Positions 12,129 to 23,279 of a stretch of 64,000 bases of DNA are shown here, piece after piece. Under the pieces are notes generated by a model, which saw nothing but the letters and a program-made list of their open reading frames with translations, did not search any database and was not told the origin of the DNA. Each line of letters starts with the position of its first letter. The first letter of the stretch is position 1. The DNA is taken from NCBI RefSeq assembly GCF_019175385.1, contig NC_083348.1, forward strand, positions 51,172,950 to 51,236,949, written 5' to 3'. A program made the position numbers and the translations under genes. The stretch comes from Lycium barbarum. Lineage: Eukaryota; Streptophyta; Magnoliopsida; Solanales; Solanaceae.

Positions 12129-14573
12129 TGTTACACCTCAAAATTTTCATGTCGTTATGCAGTAAATAGACTAATGCAAGCTTAAGGTGAACATGAGTCC
12201 CTTATGGTTATAATAAGGGTACCTGGCAAGTTTAGAGTGTGTACGATAAGATTTTGAAGTGATATGAATTAGTGAGACTAAGTTCGTCAAAGGAAGGTGA
12301 GGTATAAGTTGTGTTTGGGAAAGATTGTGCAACTATCGAGTTAAGGTTTGGTTGGTATCTCCTTGGAGAAGAGTTATGAGGATATTTAGATTGTTAATGA
12401 AGTGCTAAACAAGTGTTAAGAAGGTTCCATAAGGATTGGAGATTAAACGAAACGACGAGATTAACTTCAGAAAAATGGAGTTATACGACCACTTATACGG
12501 TCCGTATAACTTTATACGGTCCGTATAAGGGTTCGTATAACCTTTACAGGAAGGGAAAATCCCTGATGGTGAAATACGGTCACTTATACGGACCGTATAA
12601 AGTTATACAGACCGTATAAGTGTCCGTATAACATGATCGGGACAACTTTTTTTTCAAGTATAAATAAGTGATCCAAGTTATTATTTTTCATTTCCCATCT
12701 TCTCCACTTCTCTCAAGACCTCGAGAAGGTTCCATACATTTCATTAACATAAACTCAAGGTGAATCCAAGATCAAACACCAATAATTAGTGGAATCAAGT
12801 GCAAGGAGGCTAATAAGGGTTCATGGAAGCTAGAAATTTCCTTGAAATTGAAGTTAGGGTTTTCTCCAAGTGAAGTATTTTCATCCAAAGCCCATTCCTA
12901 CATAATCAAAGGTGAGTTTTATGATCATTTCATGTTATTAAGAATAGTGAATGGTTGAAAGACTTGGATTGGGGAAGAAAGTAGAATATGGAGCTCCAAT
13001 GTGAAAATAATGGTATTCTTGAATAGTAGTTTGACATGAATCATGGCTCTTGATATGTTATGAGTAAAATCTTGTTGTAAATGATACAAATGACGTTAAA
13101 GAAGTACTATATGAGAACGAATACGATGTTATGCCATAGTTATGGTCATGAATCATTTTGGTAGGGAATTGTGAGGATTGGATAATGTTGAACTTGAAGA
13201 AGTTATTGATTATGATATTATGAATGCTGTTATGGATGTTTGGGAGTTGTTATATTATATGGAGGAAGTTGTAGAAACAAATGAAGTGTTGTCAAATTTT
13301 CGTTAGCCCTTAGTCGTCTTAGCTTAGCTTCAAGTATGCTTCCGGTTATCTAATCTTAGTACGAACTCTCTTGAATGTAGAATAGCGAACTTGGAGGGAA
13401 GCGTTTAGTCGACAAGTATAGGGAGGCATAAAGGTATGTGAGGCTAGTTCCCTTCTTTCAAAGGCATGACTCTCATATTGTGATTTCTTCTCTATATTTC
13501 CATAATCTTTTTACACACTAAAAGAGGAAAGTTAATGATTTTAAGAGCTTCTTATGAAATAGAGATGAGATATGTTCCATGATAATGATGATGATAATGA
13601 TGCTATGATGAACTCGATATTCTTATTTTTATGATTTCATGAATGTTGCTTCTTGTCGTTAGTCTCACCTCATGTTTTTAGTTCCTTCAAGGTGAGACAT
13701 GATGATCATGATTAGTCCATAATATAATCGGAGGTTCCCAACCTTACGTCACTCCGATAGATTGATAGCTTTTATTTGAGCTCCCATGCATGCATTGGCT
13801 TATGTATATGTAATATTACACCGCGCCTATACGGCCGGGCAACACTGCTAAGGCGGGCGGCTTATGGATGATTACACCGTGTCTATATGGCACGAGTAGC
13901 ACCACTAGTGGGCGACGTGAGATGGTTACCCCGGATGCGGGCTAATGATGTTATTGATTCAGACAAATTATGTACGTATATGTGACACGTTTAAAAGGTA
14001 AAAGTGAGCATGCATGATTCCGCCTCAAAAGGCAAGCAGTTATAGTTATCTTCTCTTCTTATGCTTTCTATGATTCCTTATTATGTTATCATTTATGCCT
14101 TACATACTCAGTACATTGTTCGTACTGACGTCCTTTTCTTTATGGACGTTGTGTTCATGCCCACAAGTAGACAGGGAGATGGCGCAGACGCCTAGGAGCC
14201 TATCAGCAGCCACCTAGGAGCACTCCCCTACTCCGGAGGTGCTATTTGTTGATATATTCTTTTGTGTATATAATGGGGCATGGCGGGGTCCTGTCCCGTC
14301 CTTCATGATTCCAGTTTTACAGTTAGAGGCTCGTAGATACCTATATGTGGATTGTAGATGTCGTGTGATTTCTTCCTTGTAGATATTGTACATCATTTTT
14401 GTAGCCTTATGGGCCTATGCTTATATATGTTTTGGGAGATGTTAGAGGTTGTTTCATGATAAGTTTGTGTTGAGAATGATATATGCCCAGGTTGAATATG
14501 TTAGTCAGCATAATGAGCGATGCTCGGTAGTCAGCTCCGGGTACCCGTCATGGCCCCTGCTTGGGTCGTGACA
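12129..14573 (+). mobile_element. Solo LTR nested in the chromovirus 3' LTR
   Basis: Starts TGTTACACC and ends GTCGTGACA. It is flanked by the 5-bp duplication gttat at 12124-12128 and 14574-14578. The 5' LTR shows the uninterrupted site (gaatattatgag at about 930), proving insertion after the host element arrived. It is 2445 bp with no internal region. It is related to its host LTR, sharing the palindrome cluster and a tacatactcagtacattgttcgtactgacgt-like block, so it is a sister family. Confidence 0.95.
12479..12635 (+). repeat. Second TATACGG palindrome cluster
   Basis: Six or so copies of ttatacgg(t/a)ccgtataa or half-sites in the nested solo LTR, in the same LTR position as the cluster at 11556-11700. 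Confidence 0.88.
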
Positions 14574-15994
14574 GTTATGAGTATAATCTCGATATGAAGG
14601 GTAATAATGATGACAAGAAAGTATTGTATACAATTGGGCAAAGGGATGGTGTGAAGTTGTTGATATAAGTTGAATGTGAGAATGGATTTTGAGACTTAAT
14701 GTAATATGACTACTTGATTATGATATTGTGGATGTTATTATAGTTGTTTGGGAGTTATTTTTCCATATGGTGGAAGTCGATGAAATAGGGGAAATGCTGC
14801 CCAATTTTCGTTAACTTATGAATTATTCTAGTTTGAACTTAAGAGTGTCTTTAAGACTTAACCTTAGTATGAATCCTTTTAAATGTAGATTCCTCAAGCT
14901 TTGGCGGTAAATGTTAAGTAGTTAAGACGACATAAAGGTATGTAAGGCTAACCCTTCTTCTTAAGGCATGTTCCCATTTGTCGTATACCCTCACGAGAAT
15001 TCCATAATGTCTTCCATGATGACTTCATTCCTAGAACCACTAAAGCTCATAGTTCTTGATATTCTCATGATACCATTGATTCCATCCTATGATAGTTAAT
15101 CCCCTAAGGAAAGATATAAAAGTGATGATGATGTTAACGATACTTATGTATTCCTATATATATATGGCTACTAAGTAACACCGAGCTTATATGGCCGGGT
15201 ATAATATCTATTGCGCGCGCACCACTGCAGTTGGGTACGGATAACACTGAGCCTTCGTAGGGCCAGGTATGTATAACACCGAGCCTTGTTATGGTCGAGT
15301 ATGTGAGACACCGAGCCTCTATGGTCGGGTATGGTACTACTATATATGTAAGTGTATGTAATGGAAGGTTCCCGTTAGAAAGAGGGTAAGTAAATACGAT
15401 AAACGTCGCTAGAGGTATAAATGGCTCTACTCTCCCATGACTCTGCTATCTTATGTTATCTTTCATGCTTTTATTATGCTATTGATTATGCCTTACATAC
15501 TCAGTACATTATTTGTACTGACATCCTTTTTGTTTGTAGACGCTGTGTCATGCCCGCAGGTGGACAGGGAGATAGACTTGATCCTTAGGCTGCTTAGAGG
15601 AGCTCCATTTGATTCGTAGCTACAGCTGTTGGTACTATTCTTTTGTGTATATATATATATATGGGCATGGCGGGGCCCTGTCCCGTCTATATGATGCTAC
15701 ATGTTCTTCTTAGAGGCTCGTAGACAGTTGTGTATAGCTAGATGTCTCCTAGCCTTGTCGGCTCGTATTTTGTATATCATTTTGTTAGCCTGTCGGCTTG
15801 TGTATATGTATATGGGCACAATTAATGATGTTGAAATAGAAGTGTTCTTGCCCAATAATATTGGTATTATTGATGCATAGGAATTGCGGGTTAGCCATGT
15901 GGCTCACCTAGTTATGATTGTGGAAGTACGATGGGAGGTGCCCGGGTGAGTTAGCTGCGGGTGCCCGTCATGGCCCTCCAGTTGGGTCGTGACA

Positions 15995-17855
15995 GTCTGC
16001 CATGCCTGGGGTTCCTAGAAACCCCTTGGATCTTGTGTGACATCAGGAACAAAGAGGTAAAGTTTTCCTTTTTGAGCTATTTTCACATCTCCGTGGGTGT
16101 ATATCTATGGTATATTGGCTGAAAAATTGTGCATATTTGCTTGTGTGATGGGTTTTATCTAGGCATATGACTTTGGGAACTTTGTTTTCTATCTATTTCT
16201 AATATTGGGCCTGCTTCTCTGTTAATACAATTCATATGGGCTTCTATATATTGAGCCTACAACTTATTAATATTTTGGCCTACTCCCTTATTTGTTCCAG
16301 CCCAATGCAAGTATGCTATGTTCAGCCAAGTTATTTCTATTAAGTGTAGTATATATTTTTAATTGTATGACTTTGCATACTATATTAAGTATTCTTAATC
16401 GAATTCAGTGCTGTTTAGATACTTTCTAATCCTTGTTTCTCTCTCTTTGCTTGCATGAAATACCGTCCTTTGGGGCCTTCCTAATGCATAAAACCATTGG
16501 GCCAAAGGCCCAATATCTTCTCTTGATCGAGTCCGTCTGAGAATAAATGGGAAATGGAAGCAAATATATTTGAAGGCCTAGCCAATGGGTGAAAAATGGC
16601 ACTGATGGGCTTGGGCAGGCCCATCAGTTTGAAAAGAAATATTTTTTCTTCCTCTCTTTACTTTATTTGATGTATATGTTGTATATCAAACATGTGAAAT
16701 AGTGAAACCCCTATGCATGTGTAGACTCAAGAAATCAAACGCTTAGTATTTTAGGGAGTCGCTCAAACCTTTTCAAACTCGTTAATTCTGATTTCTACAC
16801 AACTGAAAATTGGCATTTTAAAATCTGATTTTTGCTAAAGTTTAATAATCAACTCATATTTTGGATAGAGTAAATTATGATTTTTCCCAAACGTTTAATT
16901 GGCAGTTTTTGGGCTTTTGGTAATGAAAATCTGGGAACAATTCATTTTTAAAGAAGGTAAAATAATTTTCGGCCTTCAGCCAATTAGCTCAAATCATTTG
17001 TGAATCTTGTATCAAAAACAAATAGAAATGAATTGGGTTGAAAAATGGAAGAAATGTGGTTGATCTTTGATGGCAAAATGGGCTTTGAGATTTGACATTA
17101 AGCACAACCTGGAAAATGACTTGAAAACTGGTTTAAGGCCTGAAAAAATTTGGAGGAAAAGGACCGGTTTTATTCAAACGTTTTCGGCCCAAAAGGTTTA
17201 TTGGACTAAAAATATTTGGACTAAGTATGAGAATAAATGGATTTTGACTTCGGATATTGTTGACCTATGGCTTCAAATAAATAAATAAACCAAACTGATT
17301 TTGTCTATATATATATAAAATGCAAAAACGGATATAAAAACCCATAATAACTAAACTCATTTTTTTAGGATTAGAATAGTAGCGACTCTACTCGGGAGAA
17401 ATCCCGGGTGTGTCCTAGTCCGGCAATAAAGTAAGTTGAACACTTATGTGTATTTGAAAACCAAAACTCCTTTTTACAAGGGGAATTTTTGTCAAATTTT
17501 TTCTTGAAACCATGATATGAAATGAAATTAAAATGACATTTTTGCGAAAAATTAAACACTTTTAAACAATTAAGTACATTAATCACACATTGAAGCTCGT
17601 AGGTCAACCGTATTCTACGGGTCAGTAATACTAGCGTGCGTAAAACCTTCCCTAGGGGATCACCAGAACTCTTACCTCGAACTTTGGTCCAAAGGATTTT
17701 TACTCATTTTTGAAAAAATCTTTAAACCCGGTTTTCCTAGTTTTACATAATAAATTAGGTGGCGACTCTAAAAATACTAAAATCCAATTAGAGCACCAAC
17801 AACCTCGTAGTAACTTTTATGCCTTACCCTCGTAAAAGCGAACCGTAACAACAGC
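15995..17855 (+). mobile_element. Non-coding stretch, probable LTR-retrotransposon remnant
   Basis: No credible coding frame in 1.86 kb. The part from 17360 (gcgactctactcggg) to 17830 (ggcgactctaaaaat at about 17760, aaccgtaacaac at about 17840) resembles the LTR and leader of large Tat/Ogre-type elements common in Solanaceae. This rests on family impression only. Boundaries and duplications were not found. Confidence 0.4.
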
Positions 17856-19444
17856 AGAAAAGAGACTAGAGTTGAAGCTCGCTCCAATTAACGCCTAGTC
17901 AAGACCGTGAATGCTAAGCCAAAAAATAATCATGGTGTAGCTAATGGTGTTGGTGTCAAATTGGGCGATTGAAAAGGTACGAAAAACATACCGCCACTAC
18001 TATGGATATCTTTGACATTGGTGTTTTAAAAGGCAGAGGCGTGAGGCGAGGCATTTTACTTAGCACGGGACGAGGCGTAAGCCCCAAGGCATTGGGCGTG
18101 AGCCCGTGGATCTTTAAATATTTAATTTATAATATAGTAAAATAGTATAATAAACAAAAATTGTATAAAAAATATATTAATAGTTTAAAAACATTTAAAG
18201 AAACTCATAGAAAATAAAACTTCTAACATGATTTTACAAGTATAAATAATGCAATGATATAAAAGTTATTATGAGATGCAAATTAACTCTTAACATCTTA
18301 CTTTCAAACAATAAAAGGATCACAATTTCTTAAAATACATTACTATCAGACTATGAAAGTTACCTCCCTAAAAGAAATAATCAATAAAATTTAATTGTAT
18401 TTTAATTAAAACATCATTCCTTCATGAATAAAAATAAAATACCCTTCAAATAGCTAAATAATAAAATATGATAATTTTGAGACATAGGACAAAAACATGA
18501 AGACCAATGATAAGTGAAGATGTAAAATCCGTCTATCTATTTTTAAAACAAATGTTAATTGCCATTCAGTCTCACGTGTTCTCAATTAGTAAGTATGCAA
18601 TACAAGGGCTTGTTATTTGAGTTTCTCTCAATCTTCTTATTTCTATAAATGAAAAAACTATTAAACATCATTTTATTAAAGAATTAGGAGGGTCAATAGT
18701 GTTAAACTAAGGAATCTGACACATAATTTGTGTAAGAACTATTAGGCGAGCCCCAAGCATTGGGCGTTAGGCGTGCTTAGGGCGTAAGCCTCACAGAACT
18801 AAGCCCCAGACGTAAGCCCCGAGGCATTTTGCCAGTGTCCCACCCCGAAGCGAGTCCCAAAACTGCCTTTTAAAACACTGTTTGACATTGTTCTGGGGCA
18901 AGAGTTCTTTAGACATTGTCATACGATGATTGACCCCTACCTCCAACGTCTCTTGGTCTTGGAACGAGAAGGAGTTTGCATGGCGCCTACAATGACGATG
19001 CCACTATCACAGGGTCAAGCACAACTCTCAACTATGCAACTTGTCAAGGGGCTCAAGAAAAGGGAACCGACGTTCATTGCAACCATTGGAAGTTTGGAAG
19101 AAAACAAGGGTTCCCACAAGATACTACTGCCTTGCATAGAGAGTTTGCTCAAAGAGAACAAAGATGTAGTTCCCAACGACCTACCTAAGCACTTGCCTCC
19201 TAGGCGTGAGGTGGATGACAAGATTGAATTGGAATATACATTGGGTAAGGGTAATGTCGTGATCAATGTTTTGAGCCAGAAGGCCAACCTTGCTGCCATC
19301 ACTTCAGCAAGTTGTGACATCCGAGAGGCTATGAAAAAGGGCATGCAGCATGATCCCGCAGCCAAGCAACTCATGGAATTAGCCACCCAGGGAACGATGA
19401 GACGTTTTTGGGTGGAAAATGGTTTGTTTCTCACCACAGGCTAG
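17856..19444 (+). pseudogene. Internally deleted Ty3/gypsy (Reina-like) pol remnant
   Basis: Reading around the hAT-like insertion gives the end of a retroviral-type protease (VNAKPKNN, then FDIVLGQEFF across the insertion site). Next come a linker QLVKGLKKREPTF and the RT entry PKHLPPRREVDDKIELE at about 19180-19230. The sequence then jumps directly to the end of RNase H (YTLGKGNVVINVLSQKA, about 19238-19290), so essentially all of RT and most of RNase H are missing. The pre-integrase segment GMQHDPAAKQLM and RRFWVENGLF follows to 19444. The open frame 18926-19444 is thus a deletion fusion, not a host gene. Confidence 0.82.
18019..18880 (+). mobile_element. Non-autonomous hAT-like element, complete
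   Basis: Terminal inverted repeats: gtgttttaaaaggcag at the left and ctgccttttaaaacactg at the right. The flanking host sequence tttgacattg is present at 18011-18020 and 18881-18890. If the element is taken as 18019-18880 (TGGTG...CACTG), the duplication is 8 bp (tttgacat), the hAT size, with the left CAGTG mutated. A 10-bp reading would instead suggest Mutator-like. Sub-terminal GC-rich repeats (ggcgtaagcccc type) occur at both ends and the AT-rich core has no transposase. It lies in a gypsy protease codon region. Confidence 0.85.
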
Positions 19445-19602
19445 AGGATCTTGTGTGCCAACATGACAAGGTTGAGCAGAGGCAATAACCGAAGGAAGCC
19501 ATGTGGGAACAACACGAAGACTTGTGGTCATTCAAAGACAAGATTTGAGAGTTTACACAGCAGCATTGCGCTGTGGTCATCGCAACATCGAGTGGGCGAG
19601 AG

Positions 19603-20098
19603 TGTTACGACCCGCCACATCATCATGCCACCTAGGCGCCATTTGGAACTATTTTTGCCGTATGCATGCTTACATGGAAAAGAAGCTAGCAGATGTTGGA
19701 AGATTTTAGATCTATGGAGATTCCCATGGAATGCTCTAGATATTTTTGGATTTGCTAGAAGTTTTCTTATGAAGACCTTATAATTTTCTAACCTAGTGGA
19801 TAGTTCTAGAGAAGAGGCATATTTGTAAATATGTAGAGACTTCTACAATAATTATTATTTATATATTAGTCCCTAGGTGAGTACTATAAATAAAGAGCTT
19901 TCATTTGTAAAACCAACAAGCAAAAATAAGTAGTTCTCTCTAATATAAAAAGCTTACTTTAGCAAATTTCTCATCTTTCTTAATTCCATTCTCTTAGCAA
20001 TCTTGAGTGTAGTAATTTAGGTTGACTTGACATAGCAAGATTGTGAGCAAGTTGTAAAATGCCACACGTGCACTTAGTTGAAGACTAAGGACGTAACA
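19603..20098 (+). mobile_element. 3' LTR of the deleted gypsy element
   Basis: TGTTACGACCCG follows a purine-rich tract (gtgggcgaga) and the segment closes with GACGTAACA, 496 bp. It contains a TATA-like actataaataaag near 19883. The matching 5' LTR is not in the window. Confidence 0.75.
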
Positions 20099-20518
20099 TC
20101 CTACTCTAATTTGTTGACCCTATATGAAGCTCTTCAAAGTCAACATATGGAGCTAGTATTTTTTTGGTTGGTTCACATTTTGCAAAGTGAAGACACCAAT
20201 GTCAATATATGACTACTCAAATTATTACATTCGAACATAAAGTTCCTAACCTAAATTTGTGTCCCTGTTTGAAGCTCTTCAAATTCAAGTTGCTGATCGC
20301 CAAATTTGCGCTTGGAAACAAAATTACCAGCCTAGGAAGTAGGAGGCACCTGTCGCAATTTTGTTCTTCTGGTGTGTGCAAGCCTAGTTCCTTTCCAAAT
20401 TCTTCATCAATTTTGCGCACTCATCCAAAACATGGAAGATGATTTCATGCTTTCGGAGTGGCTATTGACTTGAACAGATCAAATCACATAATCTGTGATG
20501 ATACACCCGTCGAGTTTT
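20099..20518. other. Intergenic, nothing recognised
   Basis: AT-rich sequence between the gypsy LTR and a MITE. No gene or element was recognised in this 420-bp stretch. Confidence 0.5.
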
Positions 20519-21109
20519 AAGCCTCATTTGTTTTCATTAAAATTAAGACATCTAAATCTCAATGCACATTTGAATGATTAAGATGTCTCTACATCTGAAC
20601 ACTGAATGATTAGGACCGTTCGTCTTTCAACATCTGAATGTGCATAAGGTATTTATTTATAGCATAATAAATATAAAATTCAAATTTTAAAAAAAAAAAG
20701 TAAGTAAGTAAATGTTAGAAGATAAATACAAATTTAATCAAATAAAAATATTACATGATAAAAATTGAAACATTTATGCTCGCCAGTAATGGTGGAAATG
20801 CTTTGTAGTTGTGGATGGGGTAGGTGCATGGTAGTGGGTGGGGTCTTTAGGGGTGGAGTGGGGGTTAGTGGCTGGGGGTGGTTGGTGGTGGGATGGTTGT
20901 GGGGGTGGGGTTGGGGTTGGAGGCGGTGGTACATATTATTCATACAAAATACGTCTTAATGATATTAAAATTTTGTTCAAGATCTTAATGATTAAAACCT
21001 ATTCAGACCAAATAAATGCTTAGATCTTAATGTAAACGAATACACTTAATGGCCTAAGGTCTGAACAAACAGATCCAGACCTCCATTACGTGGAAACAAA
21101 TGAGGCCTT
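20519..21109. mobile_element. MITE-like element with G-rich core
   Basis: Inverted ends gcctcatttgttttca (20521) and tggaaacaaatgaggc (about 21091-21106) are flanked by TTAA/TTA, which fits a 3-bp duplicating family such as PIF/Harbinger, although hAT cannot be excluded. Both ends carry further inverted motifs (catctgaat...). Length is about 590 bp with no transposase. A strongly G-biased stretch occupies 20815-20932. Confidence 0.7.
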
Positions 21110-22186
21110 AGCACATAATCAAAATCTCAGAAACAAGCAGTAGATTGAATAAATGCAAAATTAACGACATACGGAAAAAAGAATTGCGTAATATATAAAC
21201 TGAACTATTACTTTGGCCAGCTGATGGATCAACACCAAAATGCTCTTTCATTTTCCAACACACCTTACCCTAGCACACCCCAATAACACACCAATAATGG
21301 GGATCCAACTGTTCAACGCTTCAGCAATTGGATCTGCTTAGATAACACTAGCTCAAACAAGCTTCCAATCTCCACCAGTCAAGCCTAGAATTAACATGGG
21401 ATTATAGACATATGAATAAGTAGTGTGGGCACTTCACATGATCCCACATTTGTATTTACAGTTCAACCACAGTTAAGTTCCCATCTAAGAATCTATATTT
21501 TCTTGATTATCAGCCGAGTAAAAGGCAGGAACGAGGATATCCACGGCTCTGATGGTGAAAAGATGCCATCACAAGAAACACCAGCTGAAAATTGTGGTGA
21601 TATGTCATTAATATGACTTTCTTCCCTCCCGCTCCTATTCCTGTCAATCTTTGATTCAATACGGTCAAAGATTAGTTCAAAGGTGAACACCAATACCTGT
21701 AGCACCCTGGTGTACTGAAGTTCCATTTGAAGTTTTCGAACCCACACCTTTGCTCCAGCAACCTTACACCTGTCCTGTCAAGCAAAGAGAGCTCCAGCCA
21801 CTATCTTGTTGTATACTTGATATGGTAAACAACCAATCATTTCACTGTAAAAGAACAAGATAATACTATTGAAGAACATTACAAAATGGCTCACTTGTCA
21901 ATCAACATAAAACACATTAAAGTTCTGAGAATTCATTTTAAAGCCAAAAGTATCTGGGAGTTCATTTTAAGGCAAGAGCAGCAGAGTCTCTCTCTCTCTC
22001 TCACACTCAATATGACCTGCCCTTGCCACAAGAGTTTTTTTCCCTTTGTTGGGGGGTTGAGGTTTGCCTAGTCAACTTACCTAGGTACCGAAATCAATCT
22101 AAGTGCATGGTAAACCATAAATCAGGAAGAAAAGTAGGAAGACAGAGAATCAATATGTGAAGAAAATATACAACATAGCAATACTG
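21110..22186. other. Intergenic / 3' flank of UPF3
   Basis: No credible gene. An 84-codon minus frame (21493-21747) lacks recognised homology. It contains VWVRK, reminiscent of the VWVQK ending of UPF3, discussed as a finding. A (CT)n run lies at about 21990-22001. Confidence 0.45.
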
Positions 22187-23000
22187 ATATTTGTGGTGAC
22201 TATTGGATTAAACAAGAAAAGAAACACTTTAACTTCGCAAACAAGGGCATCTTAGAATCATATTTGAATTTTAAAAAACCAGTGATCCTAATCTGGAAAT
22301 GCAAGATCTCTATACAGCATGGCAATACTGATATTTGTGGTGACTATTGGATTAAACAAGACAAGAAACACTTTCTTCTCAAACAAGGGCATCTTAGAAT
22401 CATATTTGATTAAAAAAAAAAAAAAAAAACAGTGATCCTAATCTGGAAATGCAAGATCTCTTTTTAGCCATCACAGAAAAGCATAACCGTCAAAAGTCAA
22501 TGAGAAAGCCTGAAGCAAACAGTTACTAAAGCCCATCGTTTTGTTGCTTACACAACGGAGAGATGCAAAGCGAGGGGTCATCGCCTCATGGAAGAAGCGA
22601 TTTGCTAAAATTTATGAAGCACGCACTACAGACAGTGAGGATCAAAGTAGTATGAGAAATAGGATAGAGAATAAATATGTTTTAACATAGAATACTGACA
22701 TTTTTGGTGACCATTGGATTAAACAAGATGAGAAACACTCAACTCTCAAACAAAGACATCTTAGAATTATATTTGATAAAGTCATAAAACCCACTAAATG
22801 ACCCTAGCCTGGAATTGCAAAATTTCTTTTTAGCCACGAGGGAAACCATCAGGAATCAATGAGAAAGCATGAAGCAAACAGTGTTACTAAAAACCGTCCC
22901 TTAAATGCTTAAAGCGACGGAGAGATGCGAAGTCATCGCCTCATGAGAGGTGAGATGCGCTTAACTTTATGAAGCACCCACTACAAACAGTCAAGTGCAA
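22187..23000. repeat. Local direct repeats, three related units
   Basis: The block beginning atactga(t/c)att..ggtga(c/t)(t/c)attggattaaacaag occurs at about 22184, 22327 and 22690, each followed by aaacaa(g/a)g(a)catcttagaat. The second and third units also share a downstream block (gagaaagc(c/a)tgaagcaaacag, then cggagagatgc(a/g)aag and catcgcctcatg). This is a partial tandem triplication of non-coding sequence. Confidence 0.85.
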
Positions 23001-23225
23001 TGTAATCCCCATCAGAAGCGCTTGCTTCTTTGAATTCAATTAAAAGATAAACAATAACAGATTAACTGTTCTCCTCCCACTCATTGCCCTTTGAAAAAAG
23101 TCAAAATAAAGAAAGAATCTAATCGAGCTTTAATGAGTTCTAATATGCAACATCAAGCAGTTCCTCTTTCTCGCTCCGAGAAATGCATTGCTGGAACTAG
23201 GTTGGAACGACAAGCAGCTCTAGTG

Positions 23226-23274
23226 CATGGTGGATTCACAATCCACTGCCTTGATCCACTTGGCTACATCCGCC
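23226..23274 (-). pseudogene. Plastid-like trnH-GUG fragment
   Basis: On the minus strand, 49 nt starting ggcggatgtagccaagtgg match the 5' end, D arm and anticodon arm of plant plastid tRNA-His, with ttgtgaa forming the GUG anticodon loop. After catg the T arm and acceptor 3' strand are replaced by unrelated sequence, so it is not a working tRNA. Plant mitochondria also carry a plastid-derived trnH, so the donor could be either organelle. Confidence 0.8.
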
Positions 23275-23279
23275 CCCTC

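Larger units (their letters stand above)
11197..15994 (+). mobile_element. 3' LTR of the chromovirus, split by a nested solo LTR
   Basis: Starts TGTTACATCTCTGAG after the polypurine tract and ends GTCGTGACA at 15994. Without the nested insertion (12129-14573 plus one duplication) it is about 2.35 kb. The portions after 11966 align with the 5' LTR at 787-2397. A possible TATA box (tttttatatatgg) at about 11725 follows a cluster of palindromes. Sequence right of 15994 is not the element. Confidence 0.9.

Noticed and set aside
18926..19444. 172-codon open frame as a host gene
   Set aside because: It is a deletion fusion of gypsy pol parts with an LTR following.
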